Notes: generated by a model not told the origin, from the letters alone. Counted from the stretch's first letter, positions 7,079-16,011 are shown. The stretch is 64,000 nucleotides of DNA from JBQTIQ01 sp052387955 (GCA_052387955.1 JBQTIQ010000023.1:44642-108641); one strand, 5' to 3'. A program made the numbers and translations.

Positions 7079-8261
7079 ACTTCGCCGGCGCCCCGACTGC
7101 TTCGTAACAGGCGCCCACCAGCTTCTTGGTGCGCGGGTCGCCGGACAGGTGCTGGCGCATGTGGTTCATGACGTACCCGAAGCCGAGCTGGTTCTCGGGA
7201 TCGGCGAAGCCGACGGCGCCACCGGCGCCGGTGTGGCCGAACGAGCCGGCCGACCCGTAGGGGGAGTACCAGCACGAGTTCATGAAGCCGAGGCCGAAGC
7301 AGGTCTCCATGATCAGGCAACGGTCGTTGCGCACGGTCTGGCGCTGCCGGGCCGCTTCCATCTGGTCGACGCTGAACAGGGGCGTGCCCTCGGCCTCCTC
7401 GAGCCGACCGATCAGCCCGGCGTAGAACCGCGACAGCGACCGGGCCGAGGTGATGCCGTTACCAGCCGGGATCTCGGCGGCGTGCACGTCGCGGCGGTTC
7501 ATGACCAGCGTGTCGGGAAAGGCACCGTTGAGGGTGAGGGCACGGCCCAGCAGCGTGTCGGGCGAGAGGAAGCTCTCGACCACGTTGCGCATCATCGGGT
7601 TGGCCGCCTCGAGGGGCACGAGGTCACCGAGGATGGGTGCCACCCGATGCTCGTACTCCTCGGGGAGGCCGATCCAGAATTCGAGGCCGAGGGGGCCGGC
7701 GATCTCCTCGGCGAAGTAGGTCCCCAGCGACCGGCCGTCGATGCGCCGCACCAACTCGCCGACGAGGTGACCGAACGTCACCGCGTGGTAGCCGTGGACC
7801 CGGCCCGGTTCCCACATCGGGGCCTGGTCCTCGAGGGCCGTGATGACCGGCTCCCAGCGGAGCGCCTCCTCCAAGGACAGCTTGGCGTCGATGGTGGGGA
7901 TCGCCGACTGGTGGGCGAGCATCATCCGTACCGTGATGTCGTCCTTGCCGGCCTTGGCGAACTCGGGCCAGTACCTGGCCACCGGTTCGTCGATGTCGAG
8001 GAAGCCCCGCTGCACGAGCAGGTTGGCGCAGGCCGCGGTGGCGCCCTTCGTGGCCGAGAACACCAGTTGGAGGGTGTCCTCGGTGTAGGGCGCGGCGGTC
8101 TCGAAGTCGGCCACGCCGGCCCATACGTCCACCACCAGCCGGCCGTCGACGTGCAGGCAGAAGGCAGCTCCCACCTCGCAGTGGTCGTCGAAGTTGCGGG
8201 CGAAGGCGTCGGCGACACCCTCGAAGCCGGCCTCGGTGAACCCTCCGAGCGCGAACGTCAT
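7071..8261 (-). CDS. class C beta-lactamase-like serine hydrolase/esterase
   Basis: 396 residues of the beta-lactamase/EstB family. The nucleophile motif S-A-T-K is at 69-72. A second motif, Tyr in GYHAVTFGHLVGEL, and GHTGAGG near the C-terminus complete the serine/lysine/tyrosine active site. Members are esterases or amidases acting on small substrates; true beta-lactam hydrolysis is not implied. There is no signal peptide, so a cytoplasmic location is likely. The ATG overlaps the stop of the ECF sigma gene (ATGA), so the two are translationally coupled. That makes the hydrolase the first candidate member of the sigma factor's own operon. Confidence 0.9.
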   Translation of the reverse strand: MTFALGGFTEAGFEGVADAFARNFDDHCEVGAAFCLHVDGRLVVDVWAGVADFETAAPYTEDTLQLVFSATKGATAACANLLVQRGFLDIDEPVARYWPEFAKAGKDDITVRMMLAHQSAIPTIDAKLSLEEALRWEPVITALEDQAPMWEPGRVHGYHAVTFGHLVGELVRRIDGRSLGTYFAEEIAGPLGLEFWIGLPEEYEHRVAPILGDLVPLEAANPMMRNVVESFLSPDTLLGRALTLNGAFPDTLVMNRRDVHAAEIPAGNGITSARSLSRFYAGLIGRLEEAEGTPLFSVDQMEAARQRQTVRNDRCLIMETCFGLGFMNSCWYSPYGSAGSFGHTGAGGAVGFADPENQLGFGYVMNHMRQHLSGDPRTKKLVGACYEAVGAPAKYV

Positions 8262-8845
8262 TTCATGCCCCTCTTCTCTGCCCGCAGAGGCAGGTCCAGA
8301 TCGTCCGAACGAATATCGCCACCGTCCCCGTCGGCCGAGGCCAGGGCAGCCACCAGGTCGCCCCGGGCCCGGGCCACCCGCGACCGGATCGTGCCCACCG
8401 GGCAGCCGCACACGTCCGAGGCTTCGGCGTAGGACAGGCCCAGCACCTGGGTGAGCACGAAGGCCGCCTTGCGATCGGGGTCGAGGTCGGCAAGCACCGA
8501 ATCGAGCACCACCTCGGCGGCAACGTCGGGCACGCCGGGGCTGACGGGGGCGGACTCGAGCCGGTCCCGGAGGCGCCGGCGACGGGAGCGGCGTCGCAAC
8601 CGGTCGGCGCAGGCGCGACGGGCGATGGACAACAGCCAGGTCCGGGCCGAGGCATCGGCCCGGAACGAGGCGAGCGCCGGTATCGCCCGGGCGTACACAT
8701 CCTGGGTCAGGTCATCGGCTGCGTCGCGGTCCACGAGATGGGCGCACAGGCGCCAGACCTCCGCCTGGCTGGACCGGACGAACGCCGCCAGCGCCGGCCC
8801 GTCACCGGCCCCCGCTGCCAGCGCCAACCGGGTCAGCTCGTCCAC
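8258..8845 (-). CDS. ECF-subfamily RNA polymerase sigma factor
   Basis: About 195 residues. Region 2 (VWRLCAHLVDRDAADDLTQDVYARAI, then FRADASARTWLLSIARRACADRLR) and region 4 (FVLTQVLGLSYAEASDVCGC, then PVGTIRSRVARARGDL) are both complete, with no sigma 1 or 3 domains, which is the ECF pattern. The frame stays open far upstream, but homology starts at VDELTRLALAAGAGDGPAL, so I use GTG 8845. The gene is divergent from a zinc-finger anti-sigma gene and coupled to the serine hydrolase. Autoregulation from the 137-base divergent gap is likely. Confidence 0.88.
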   Translation of the reverse strand: MDELTRLALAAGAGDGPALAAFVRSSQAEVWRLCAHLVDRDAADDLTQDVYARAIPALASFRADASARTWLLSIARRACADRLRRRSRRRRLRDRLESAPVSPGVPDVAAEVVLDSVLADLDPDRKAAFVLTQVLGLSYAEASDVCGCPVGTIRSRVARARGDLVAALASADGDGGDIRSDDLDLPLRAEKRGMK

Positions 8846-8982
8846 CTCCCCATACTGGCCGCCGCCGCCGCCCGCCACACACCGGGGGCCGGCATGGGAG
8901 CCCGACGACTTGCCGGCACGGCGCGGGCCAGCGATCTCACCGGACCGGGAACCACCACCCCGCCAGGAGCGACTACCCGTCC

Positions 8983-9597
8983 ATGCGCTGTGAGCAATGT
9001 CGCGAGGCGGTCTCGGCCCGATTGGACGGCGAAGCGGCCGGGACCGACGACCACCGGGTCGAGGCCCACCTGGCCACGTGCGGAGCGTGCCGTCGGTTCG
9101 AGGCCGGCGCCGCCGAGATGCACCGGGCCACCCGGGTGCGGGCCGCCGAGCCGGTACCGGACCTGACCGCACGGGTGCTGGCCCACGCCGGCCCCACCCG
9201 CAACCGACCGCAGCGACCGCCGGCCTGGCCTCGCTACGCCCTGTTGACCGTCGCCCTCACGCAGTTGGTGCTGGCCGTCCCGGCACTGGTCCTCGGCGCC
9301 GGCACCGCTGATTCCGTCCACGCCGCCCGCGAGCTGGGCGCCTGGGACGCGGCCCTCGGCTTCGGCCTGCTGGTGGCGGCGTGGCAGCCTCGGCGGGCGA
9401 ACGGGCTCCTACCGATGGCGGCCGCCCTGGCCGGCGCCATGGCGCTCACCGCCCTGGTCGACGTCGTGAGCGGGCGCACCTTCGCCCTCGGCGAGGCCCA
9501 TCACGTCCTCGACCTCGCCGGGCTGTACTTCCTGTGGCTGCTGGCCCGTGTGCCTCTGGGCCCCCGCCGGCCTACCCCGAGGCCGGCGCTGGCATGA
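8983..9597 (+). CDS. zinc-finger (zf-HC2) membrane anti-sigma factor
   Basis: 204 residues. The N-terminal anti-sigma domain carries Cys3, Cys6, His29, Cys33 and Cys36, the HxxxCxxC zinc motif with extra N-terminal cysteines seen in redox-sensitive anti-sigma factors. About four membrane helices follow (LLTVALTQLVLAVPALVLG, LGFGLLVAAW, MAAALAGAMALTALVD, LAGLYFLWLLARV). It should sequester the divergent ECF sigma factor at the membrane. GGGAAC about 35 bases upstream resembles an ECF -35 element. The gene runs into the copper operon, which starts just after it, so copper or oxidative stress is a reasonable candidate signal. Confidence 0.85.
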   Translation: MRCEQCREAVSARLDGEAAGTDDHRVEAHLATCGACRRFEAGAAEMHRATRVRAAEPVPDLTARVLAHAGPTRNRPQRPPAWPRYALLTVALTQLVLAVPALVLGAGTADSVHAARELGAWDAALGFGLLVAAWQPRRANGLLPMAAALAGAMALTALVDVVSGRTFALGEAHHVLDLAGLYFLWLLARVPLGPRRPTPRPALA

Positions 9598-9688
9598 CTG
9601 GACCGTCGGCGTCCCCCGGCCTGGCCGGCCGGTCCGGACCGCGCCGGCGCTGGCCCTCGGGCGCGCCCAAGGTCACCAGGGCGCACCC

Positions 9689-11392
9689 GTGATCGGGGAT
9701 GCCGGCCGGCCGCGGTTCGCAGGAAGCGTTCGCCCCCGCCGTGCACGCTGGCGGCTGGCGGTCGTCGCCGGCGCCGTCGTGCTCGGCCTCCTGGCCCCGG
9801 CGCCACCCGCGTCGGCGCACGCCGTGCTGCGGGCCACCACACCCGCCGACCGGTCCCGGCTCGACGTCGCACCCGCGCTCGTCACCCTGGAGTTCTCCGA
9901 GGGTGTGTCCGCCTCCATCGGGTCGGTGCGGGTGGTCGACGGCACCGGCCGGCGGGTCGACAACGGCAACCTCGCCGTGCACGACACCGTCGTTTCCCTC
10001 GGCCTCGAACCGGACCTGGGAGATGGGGCGTACATCGTCACCTGGCGGGTGGTGTCGGCCGACGCCCACGCGGTTCGGGGCGCGTTCACGTTCTCGGTGG
10101 GTGAGGGCGCCACCGCTGACGACGCCGCCGTAGCGGCCGCATTCGGTGCCGGCGACGACCGGACGTGGGAGATCGCCGGCGCGTTCGCCCGTGGGTTGGC
10201 CTACGGCGGGACGTTGCTGGCCGCCGGCGGCGCCGCCTTTGTGGTCCTTGCTCACGACGGCGGCCGTGACCGCCGCCGGCTGGTACGGGTGGTTACCGTC
10301 GCCGCCGTCGTCGGCGCCGGTGGCGTGGTGGCGGCCCTACCGGTCGGCGCCGCGCTGGCCACCGGCCAGGGCCTCGACGCCATCACCCGCACCGGTGTCG
10401 CCGACCAGGTCCTGGCCGACGGCGTCTGGGCCTCGCAACTGCTGGCGGTGGCCGGCCTGGCCCTGGTCCTCGTATTCCTGCGCCGGCCCGGGTCCAAGGC
10501 CGCCGCCGTCGTCGTGGTCTGCGGCGGAGCACTCGCCGCCGGCTCGTTCGCCCTGAGCGGCCACACCCGCACGACCTCCCCGGCGTGGCTGTCGACCGGT
10601 GCCGACGTGGTCCACGCCCTCAGCGCGGCGGCGTGGTTCGGCGGTGTCGTACTGCTGGGCCTGACCTTGCGCGCCCGACAGGCCTCGTCCGACACGGTCG
10701 CGGCAGCGAGGGTGGTGACCCGGTTCTCCCGAGTCGCCACCGTGGCCGTGCTCGCCGTCGGCGCCGCCGGTGTCGCCCTCGGCTGGGCCCATGTCCGCAC
10801 CCCGGGAGCGCTGTTCGGCACCACCTATGGGCGTCTGCTGTTGGCCAAGATGGCGGTGGTGGGAGCGGTGGCGGCAGCCGGTGCCTACAACCACTTCCGG
10901 CTGGTGCCGGCGCTGGAGAAGGCTCCCCGCAAGGCGACGGCGATACTGGCCCGCACCGTGCGTTTCGAGGGCTTCGGCCTGGTGCTGGCCCTGGCCTTCA
11001 CCGCCGTGCTCGTCACCGTGACCCCGGCCCGCACCGCCGTCGGCGTGGACGGGGGCATCTTCTCCGAGACCCGACCGCTCGGTGACGGTTCGGTGAACCT
11101 CGTCGTCGATCCCGGCCGTCAGCGCGGCAACGAGGTCCACCTCTACCTCCTCGATGCGTCGGGCCGCTCGATCGATCCCCCCGAGGTCGGCCTCAGCTTC
11201 AGCCTCCCGGCCGGCAACCTCGGCCCTCTCGACCAACAGCCGTTCGCCGCCGGCCCCGGCCACTACCAGCTCAACGGCGCCGATTTCCCGGTGCCGGGCA
11301 CCTGGGAAGTGGTGGTGACCGCCCGAACCGACCGCTTCACGCAGCACACAGCCTCGTTCGCCGTCCCCATCCAGCAAGGAGACCAACCATGA
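9689..11392 (+). CDS. CopC-CopD fusion copper transport/resistance protein
   Basis: About 567 residues. A signal peptide ends ...ASA, leaving His as the first mature residue (HAVLRATTPADRSRL). This is the copper-binding N-terminus of CopC, with its partner motif VSADAHAVRGAFTF. Eight CopD membrane helices follow, including the conserved WFGGVVLLG and YGRLLLAKMAVVGAVAA segments. The C-terminus is an extracytoplasmic YtkA/FixH-like beta domain (EVHLYLLDASGRS...). CopCD proteins move copper across the membrane. The start is uncertain: GTG 9689 precedes the signal peptide closely, while an upstream ATG at 9548 would overlap the anti-sigma gene. It overlaps ycnI by four bases. Confidence 0.88.
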   Translation: MIGDAGRPRFAGSVRPRRARWRLAVVAGAVVLGLLAPAPPASAHAVLRATTPADRSRLDVAPALVTLEFSEGVSASIGSVRVVDGTGRRVDNGNLAVHDTVVSLGLEPDLGDGAYIVTWRVVSADAHAVRGAFTFSVGEGATADDAAVAAAFGAGDDRTWEIAGAFARGLAYGGTLLAAGGAAFVVLAHDGGRDRRRLVRVVTVAAVVGAGGVVAALPVGAALATGQGLDAITRTGVADQVLADGVWASQLLAVAGLALVLVFLRRPGSKAAAVVVVCGGALAAGSFALSGHTRTTSPAWLSTGADVVHALSAAAWFGGVVLLGLTLRARQASSDTVAAARVVTRFSRVATVAVLAVGAAGVALGWAHVRTPGALFGTTYGRLLLAKMAVVGAVAAAGAYNHFRLVPALEKAPRKATAILARTVRFEGFGLVLALAFTAVLVTVTPARTAVGVDGGIFSETRPLGDGSVNLVVDPGRQRGNEVHLYLLDASGRSIDPPEVGLSFSLPAGNLGPLDQQPFAAGPGHYQLNGADFPVPGTWEVVVTARTDRFTQHTASFAVPIQQGDQP

Positions 11393-12174
11393 ACTTCACC
11401 CGCGCCAGGGCCCTGGCGACAACCGCGATCGTCGCCGGGATGACGCTGGCGCTGGCCACACCTGCTCTCGCCCACGTCACGGTCAACCCTGACGAGGTCC
11501 CCCGTGGGGGCTTCGCCAAACTCGCCTTCCGGGTGCCCAACGAACGGGACGATGCCAGCACGGTGAAGCTCGAGGTGCGGCTGCCAGCCGACCATCCCAT
11601 CGCCAACGTCAGCGTCAAACCGAAGGCGGGATGGACGGCTGAGGTCACCCGGGCACCGCTCGCCACCCCGATCGTCGTACACGGCAGCGAGGTCACCGAA
11701 GCCGTTTCGCAGGTCACTTGGACGGCCGCCGGGACCGACATCAAGCCGGGCGAGTTCGACGAGTTCGAGGTCTCGGTCGGGCCGCTGCCCGACGACGTCG
11801 ACTCGCTTCTGTTCCCCGCGGTCCAGACCTACAGCGACGGTGAAGAGGTGGCGTGGATCGAGCCCGAGGTCGAAGGCCAGCCCGAGCCGGAGCTGCCCGC
11901 ACCAGTGCTTCGGCTCACGGCTGCCAACGCCGGCGACCACGATGCCAGCGCCCCCGACGACGACTCGGACCACGGCGACGCGGCTTCGGTGTCGCCGAGC
12001 GCAGCCTCGGACGACGACGGCACCGAAGGCGATTTGGCGGCCACGCCAGTCGCCACCACCGAGGACGGTTCCGACGACGGCAACGGCCTGGCCGCGGCGG
12101 CACTGACCGTCGGCCTGCTTGGCGTCGCCCTGTCCATCGTCGCCCTCGCCACCGGTCGCCGGCGCTCCTCGTGA
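11389..12174 (+). CDS. ycnI: YcnI-type copper-binding protein (DUF1775)
   Basis: 261 residues. The signal peptide ends at ALA, and the mature protein starts HVTVNPDEVPRGG with the conserved N-terminal histidine of the YcnI family, which binds copper(II) in a monohistidine brace. The fold continues through FRVPNERDDASTVKLEV and PKAGWTAEV, the family's tryptophan. A long Asp/Ser-rich linker (AGDHDASAPDDDSDHGDAAS) may itself bind metal, and a single C-terminal helix with an RRRSS end anchors the protein. The ATGA overlap with copCD upstream and the GTGA overlap with the next gene indicate one operon. Confidence 0.9.
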   Translation: MNFTRARALATTAIVAGMTLALATPALAHVTVNPDEVPRGGFAKLAFRVPNERDDASTVKLEVRLPADHPIANVSVKPKAGWTAEVTRAPLATPIVVHGSEVTEAVSQVTWTAAGTDIKPGEFDEFEVSVGPLPDDVDSLLFPAVQTYSDGEEVAWIEPEVEGQPEPELPAPVLRLTAANAGDHDASAPDDDSDHGDAASVSPSAASDDDGTEGDLAATPVATTEDGSDDGNGLAAAALTVGLLGVALSIVALATGRRRSS

Positions 12175-13223
12175 CCGGCGCCGGCACCAGGGCCGGGATC
12201 GCGCTGACGGCGCGGATGGCCCTCGTCGTCGGGCTGGCGTTGGTCGTGACCGCGGGGCCCGCCGGCGCCGACCCGGCGGAACCGACCGACTACCGGTCGA
12301 TGGTCGAGGCCGTCGAACCCAGCGCTGCTCGGGCGGTGCTCGACGTCCGCATCGTGGGTGGGGATGCGTTCCTGGAGGTGGACCCCGAACCAGGCCACGA
12401 GGTCGTGGTCCTGGCCTATTCCGCCACCGGGGACGGCCGGGGCGAGCCCTTCCTGCGCATCCGGGCAGACGGGACCGTGGAGGAGAACCTCGAGTCGCCG
12501 TACACCTACTCGATCCGGGACCGTTTCGGTGGCGAGGCCCCCGGCGGGCTCGAGCCCGCCGGCCCGCCCCGGTGGAGCCGGATCGGCTCTGGGGGCTCCT
12601 ATGCCTGGCACGACCACCGGGTCCATTGGATGTCGCCGACCCGCAAGCCCGGGATCCAGCCCGGTGACGAGGTCCAGTCCTGGACGGTGCCGTTGCTGGT
12701 CGACGGGGCCCCCGTGACGGTCGAGGGGGTGCTTCGGCTGGAGGAGCCGGTCAGTGCCCTGCCGTGGGTCGCTGTTGGCCTGGTCGGCGCCGCCGCCACG
12801 GTGCTCGCCGGACGGGGGCGGTCGACGACGGTCGCCGCCGCCGTGGTGACCACCGCCGCGGCTGCGGCCGTGACCGCCGGCGCCGCCGAGTACCTGGTCA
12901 CCCCGGAGGGGGCGGGGGCGAACCCGTCCCTGGTGGTCCTGCCGGCACTGGCGCTGGTCGCGGCCCTGGCCGGTCTGGTGTTCCGGCGCGCCCGACTGGC
13001 CGTCCTCGGGACGATGGCGGCCGTGGCCACCCTCGGCGGCTGGGCCATGTTGCGGCTGGGGGTGCTCGTGCATCCGGTGCTGCCCACCGAGCTGCCCTTC
13101 GCCGCCGACCGGGCCATCACCACCCTTGCCCTGGGCTGCGCCGCCGGCGCCGCCGCCCTCGCCGTCCGCTCCGGCGCCCTGGTCCCCCGTTTCCCCGAGC
13201 TGGCCGACGACGAACCGAACTGA
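12171..13223 (+). CDS. membrane protein of the copper operon with a WHDHRVHWM motif
   Basis: 350 residues. The signal peptide is followed by an extracellular beta domain holding the histidine-rich motif AWHDHRVHWMSP, a plausible metal site. About five membrane helices complete the C-terminus (ALPWVAVGLVGAAATVLAG and following). The same motif recurs in unnamed proteins encoded beside copCD and ycnI in actinobacteria, so a role in periplasmic copper handling is likely, but no function is established. It is translationally coupled to ycnI by a GTGA overlap, which fixes the GTG start. After it the operon ends, facing the convergent map gene. Confidence 0.75.
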   Translation: MTGAGTRAGIALTARMALVVGLALVVTAGPAGADPAEPTDYRSMVEAVEPSAARAVLDVRIVGGDAFLEVDPEPGHEVVVLAYSATGDGRGEPFLRIRADGTVEENLESPYTYSIRDRFGGEAPGGLEPAGPPRWSRIGSGGSYAWHDHRVHWMSPTRKPGIQPGDEVQSWTVPLLVDGAPVTVEGVLRLEEPVSALPWVAVGLVGAAATVLAGRGRSTTVAAAVVTTAAAAAVTAGAAEYLVTPEGAGANPSLVVLPALALVAALAGLVFRRARLAVLGTMAAVATLGGWAMLRLGVLVHPVLPTELPFAADRAITTLALGCAAGAAALAVRSGALVPRFPELADDEPN

Positions 13224-13315
13224 GCGAATGCAACGGGAGCGGCGCCCACCGACGACGGCTGCGGACGCCCCTGCTCCGACGTACGGGGCCCAGCACAGGT
13301 GCCCCTCCCCTGCCC

Positions 13316-14197
13316 TCAGGCGGTGAGCACCTCGACACCGGTGTCGGTCACCAAGACGGTGTGCTCGAACTGGGCCGACGGTGACCCGTCGAAGGTGACG
13401 ATCGTCCAGCCGTCGTCCCACATGACGAGATCGGGGTCGCCCAGCGTCAGCATCGGCTCGATGGTGAAAGCCATCCCCGGTTGCAGCCGTTCCCGGTCGC
13501 GGGGCTCCTCGTAGTGGCGGACGTACGGGGCGGCGTGGAACTCCTCACCGATGCCGTGGCCAACCAGTTCCCGCACCACACCGAGCCCGTTCTGGTGCGC
13601 CAGTGTCTCGATGGCCCGCCCGATGTCCCGGAGGCGGGCGTCGGGGCGCACGGTGGCGATCGCCGCCGCCAACGCCTCGGCGGTGACGTCGACGAGCCGG
13701 CGCACGTCGGGCGCGACCTCGCCGACGCAGAACGTCGCCGAACAGTCGCCGTGCATGCCGTCCAGATAGATGGTCACGTCACAGTTGACGATGTCCCCCT
13801 CCGCCAGCTGGCGGTCGTCGGGGATGCCGTGGGCCACGACCTCGTTGACCGATGTGCAGATCGACTTCGGGAAGCAGCGATAGCCGAGGGGGCTCGGGTA
13901 CCCGCCCTCGTCGAGGTAGGCCTGATGGGCCGCGGCATCGAGCTCGTCGGTGGTGACGCCGGCCCGGACCAGCGGGGCCAGCGTCACGAGGACATCGTGG
14001 GCGGCCCGGCAGGCGGCTCGTAGTCGCCCGACCCGGTCCGGCTCCACGAACAGGGCGACGTCGCGTCCGGCCGGGAACCCTCCCGTGGCCAGGTACGGGG
14101 GGCGGGCGATGTTCGCCGGCACCGTCCGGCGCGGGCTGAGCCGGCCGGGGCGGACAGGTGTGGCCGGGGCCTGACGGCTGCGCTCAGCAGGGGACAC
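13316..14197 (-). CDS. map: methionine aminopeptidase, type I
   Basis: It removes the N-terminal methionine from nascent proteins. All five metal ligands are present with family spacing: Asp140, Asp151, His214, Glu247 and Glu278, plus catalytic His123 in VAHGIPDDR. An N-terminal extension of about 40 residues with PRRTVPANIARPPY resembles the mycobacterial MapB extension, which carries a proline-rich ribosome-docking segment. The first bases overlap the end of the DUF3105 lipoprotein gene by 14 bases, so the two may be co-transcribed. Convergent with the copper operon. Confidence 0.95.
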   Translation of the reverse strand: MSPAERSRQAPATPVRPGRLSPRRTVPANIARPPYLATGGFPAGRDVALFVEPDRVGRLRAACRAAHDVLVTLAPLVRAGVTTDELDAAAHQAYLDEGGYPSPLGYRCFPKSICTSVNEVVAHGIPDDRQLAEGDIVNCDVTIYLDGMHGDCSATFCVGEVAPDVRRLVDVTAEALAAAIATVRPDARLRDIGRAIETLAHQNGLGVVRELVGHGIGEEFHAAPYVRHYEEPRDRERLQPGMAFTIEPMLTLGDPDLVMWDDGWTIVTFDGSPSAQFEHTVLVTDTGVEVLTA

Positions 14198-14723
14198 GGG
14201 CTTCGGGCGCAGTCGACATGGAGAGGTACGTTTCGATGAACTGGACCAACCGCGGGTCCTCGAGCCCGTCGGGCACCAGGCGGCGCTCCCACGCGGCCAC
14301 CACGACCGGCGTCTCGAGGCCCGGGTAGGGCGACGCCATCACTTCGGGATACGACGCGACGAGCTCGGCGATCTCGGCTTTGCCGTTGTCGGGAAGGTCG
14401 GGCCGATAAGCGATCCAGATGGCGCCATGTTCGAGCGAGTGCACCGCGTTCTCATCGGGGATCGGGGTGTCATAGAACTGGCACGGCACCGGCCTGGGGT
14501 TGTGCGGGCCGCCCGAGGGCGGCTTCGGTCCCCGGTAGTCGACATCGGCACCGGTGTGGCCGCGACCGGCCGCCCGTTCGAGCAGGGCCCCGGGGATCCC
14601 TTCGGGGGCGGGGACCGCCTCCGGGCTGTCCACCACCGTTGAGCCCTCGCTGGTGGCGCAGGAGGTGACGACGAGCACGCTCATGGCCCCGGCCAACAGC
14701 GCTCGGGCCACGGTCCTCGCCAT
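14184..14723 (-). CDS. DUF3105 lipoprotein
   Basis: About 179 residues. The lipobox VVTSC marks it as a lipoprotein. The DUF3105 hallmark is present: YDTPIPDENAVHSLEHGAIW, with its His-Ser-Leu-Glu-His-Gly core, followed by the VASYPEVMASPYPGLETPVV block. The family is common in actinobacteria and has no proven function; the two histidines of the hallmark could bind metal. I use the ATG at 14723; a GTG at 14768 would add 15 basic residues before the signal peptide. It lies upstream of map with an overlap. Confidence 0.85.
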   Translation of the reverse strand: MARTVARALLAGAMSVLVVTSCATSEGSTVVDSPEAVPAPEGIPGALLERAAGRGHTGADVDYRGPKPPSGGPHNPRPVPCQFYDTPIPDENAVHSLEHGAIWIAYRPDLPDNGKAEIAELVASYPEVMASPYPGLETPVVVAAWERRLVPDGLEDPRLVQFIETYLSMSTAPEARVPC

Positions 14724-14835
14724 CGCCGGGATCGCCCTTCCTGTCCGGGCGAAGCCACGCGCTCTCACCGCTGAGTTGGTCGGCGCGGGGGCGGCGTTGC
14801 CACCCGGCGAAGCCTAGACCTGCTCTCCTCGAGTG

Positions 14836-15043
14836 CTGCTCCGCCCCAGCTCACGAACAATATCGGTGATCTCCGATGTTGAAGTAGCCCGATCGGACTA
14901 GATCGAAAGGGCCCCATCATCATGCTGTCTGTGGCACGACCGGAACCCACGAAATGAGCCAGAAGGCTCTGGCGACAACACCGGTAAAGCGTCTTTGATG
15001 ATTTCGTACCGGCGGAGCGGTGCAGGGACCAGGAGACGAACCA
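14836..15043. other. leader region of the FliA/WhiG-type sigma gene
   Basis: Between the divergent lipoprotein and sigma genes. It contains several hairpins: GATC...GATC at about 14898-14911, GAGCC-AGAA-GGCTC around 14956-14969, and CCGGTA...TACCGG spanning about 14981-15012. AGGAG at about 15031 serves the TTG start. The density of stems suggests a structured 5' leader, but I cannot match it to a known riboswitch class. Confidence 0.35.
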
Positions 15044-15862
15044 TTGAGCGACACCAAAGCCCTCGCGACGCTGATCGAGGAGAACCTACCGCTGGTCCAG
15101 CACGTGGTCGTGCAGGTGGCGGTGCACTTCCCTCGTTACGTCGACCGCCAGGAGCTGGCCCGGGCCGGCGCTCTCGGTCTGGTCGAGGCGGCGAAGCGGT
15201 TCGACGCGGCCCGGGGGGTGCCGTTCGAGCGCTTCGCCGCCCGCCGGATCCGCGGCGCCATCCTCGATGCAGTCCGGGCCGCCGACTGGGCTCCCCGCTC
15301 GGTGCGGGCGCTGGGCCGCAAGCTCGAACAGGCCGAACAGGAACTGGCCTCGGCGGGGAAGTCGGCCAATGCCGACCGGGTGGCCGAGGCGCTGGGCATG
15401 TCCCGCGCCCAGCTCGACGGGCTTCGCGACCGGGTCTTCCGCTCTGTCGTCCTGGCCCTCGAGCACGTCATCGGTGCCCCCGGTGAGGACGATCTGAGCC
15501 TGATCGACGTCCTCGCCGACCGGACCTGTGTCGAGCCATGCGAAGAACTCGAGGCCCGCGAGATGCTCGGCTACCTGCGGGACGCCGTGGGCCTGCTCCC
15601 CGAACGCCATCGGATCGTGATCGTCGGCTACTTCCTCGAAGGGCGCACGTCGCTCGAGCTCGCCAACCTGATCGACGTCACCGAGTCGCGGATCTCCCAG
15701 ATCCGTTCCGAGGCGCTCGGCATGTTGAAGGAAGGCATCGAGGCCCAGTACGTGGCCAGCCCGGCCGAGGAGACCGTCGGACGGGCAGCCCGGCGCCGAG
15801 CTGACTACGCCGCTGCCATCAGCGAAGCCAGCCCGTGGCGGGAGCGGCTGGTCCCCGCCTGA
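15044..15862 (+). CDS. alternative sigma factor of the FliA/WhiG/SigF group
   Basis: 272 residues with regions 2, 3 and 4 but no region 1, as in sigma-28. Region 2 includes RQELARAGALGLVEAAKRFD and FERFAARRIRGAILDAVRAAD; region 3 has VAEALGMSRAQLDGLR; region 4 is LPERHRIVIVGYFLEGRTSL followed by VTESRISQIRSEALGMLK. Such factors drive motility, sporulation or stress regulons. The TTG start has AGGAG nine bases upstream, which I prefer to GTG 15020. No flagellar or anti-sigma gene adjoins it, so its regulon cannot be inferred. A structured leader precedes it and a 127-bp repeat follows 21 bases after the stop. Confidence 0.9.
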   Translation: MSDTKALATLIEENLPLVQHVVVQVAVHFPRYVDRQELARAGALGLVEAAKRFDAARGVPFERFAARRIRGAILDAVRAADWAPRSVRALGRKLEQAEQELASAGKSANADRVAEALGMSRAQLDGLRDRVFRSVVLALEHVIGAPGEDDLSLIDVLADRTCVEPCEELEAREMLGYLRDAVGLLPERHRIVIVGYFLEGRTSLELANLIDVTESRISQIRSEALGMLKEGIEAQYVASPAEETVGRAARRRADYAAAISEASPWRERLVPA

Positions 15863-15883
15863 CGCGCGGGCACCGCCGGCCCC

Positions 15884-16010
15884 CTAGCTGGGGGGCTGCG
15901 CCCCCCGGCCCCCATCGCCGCCCGGCTCCCCTGGCGGTCGCTCGGTCGGCATCTCCTCGGTCCCGGAACTTGTCACAACGTCAAGCCTTCTCGGGACCGA
16001 GCAGATCTAG
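15884..16010 (+). repeat. 127-bp dispersed repeat, copy 1
   Basis: The reverse complement of this element recurs at 63874-64000 with only two substitutions and two single-base indels. It begins and ends with CTAG. One half can fold into a long hairpin from CTCGGTCCCG and CGGGACCGAG; the other contains a G/C palindrome (GGGGGGCTGCGCCCCCC). It encodes nothing and lies between convergent genes. It looks like a MITE- or REP-type element. Confidence 0.9.
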
Positions 16011-16011
16011 G

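Noticed and set aside
14836..15043. Cyclic-di-GMP riboswitch before the FliA-type sigma gene
   Set aside because: The conserved GGGACGCAAAGC-type core is not present; only generic hairpins are seen.
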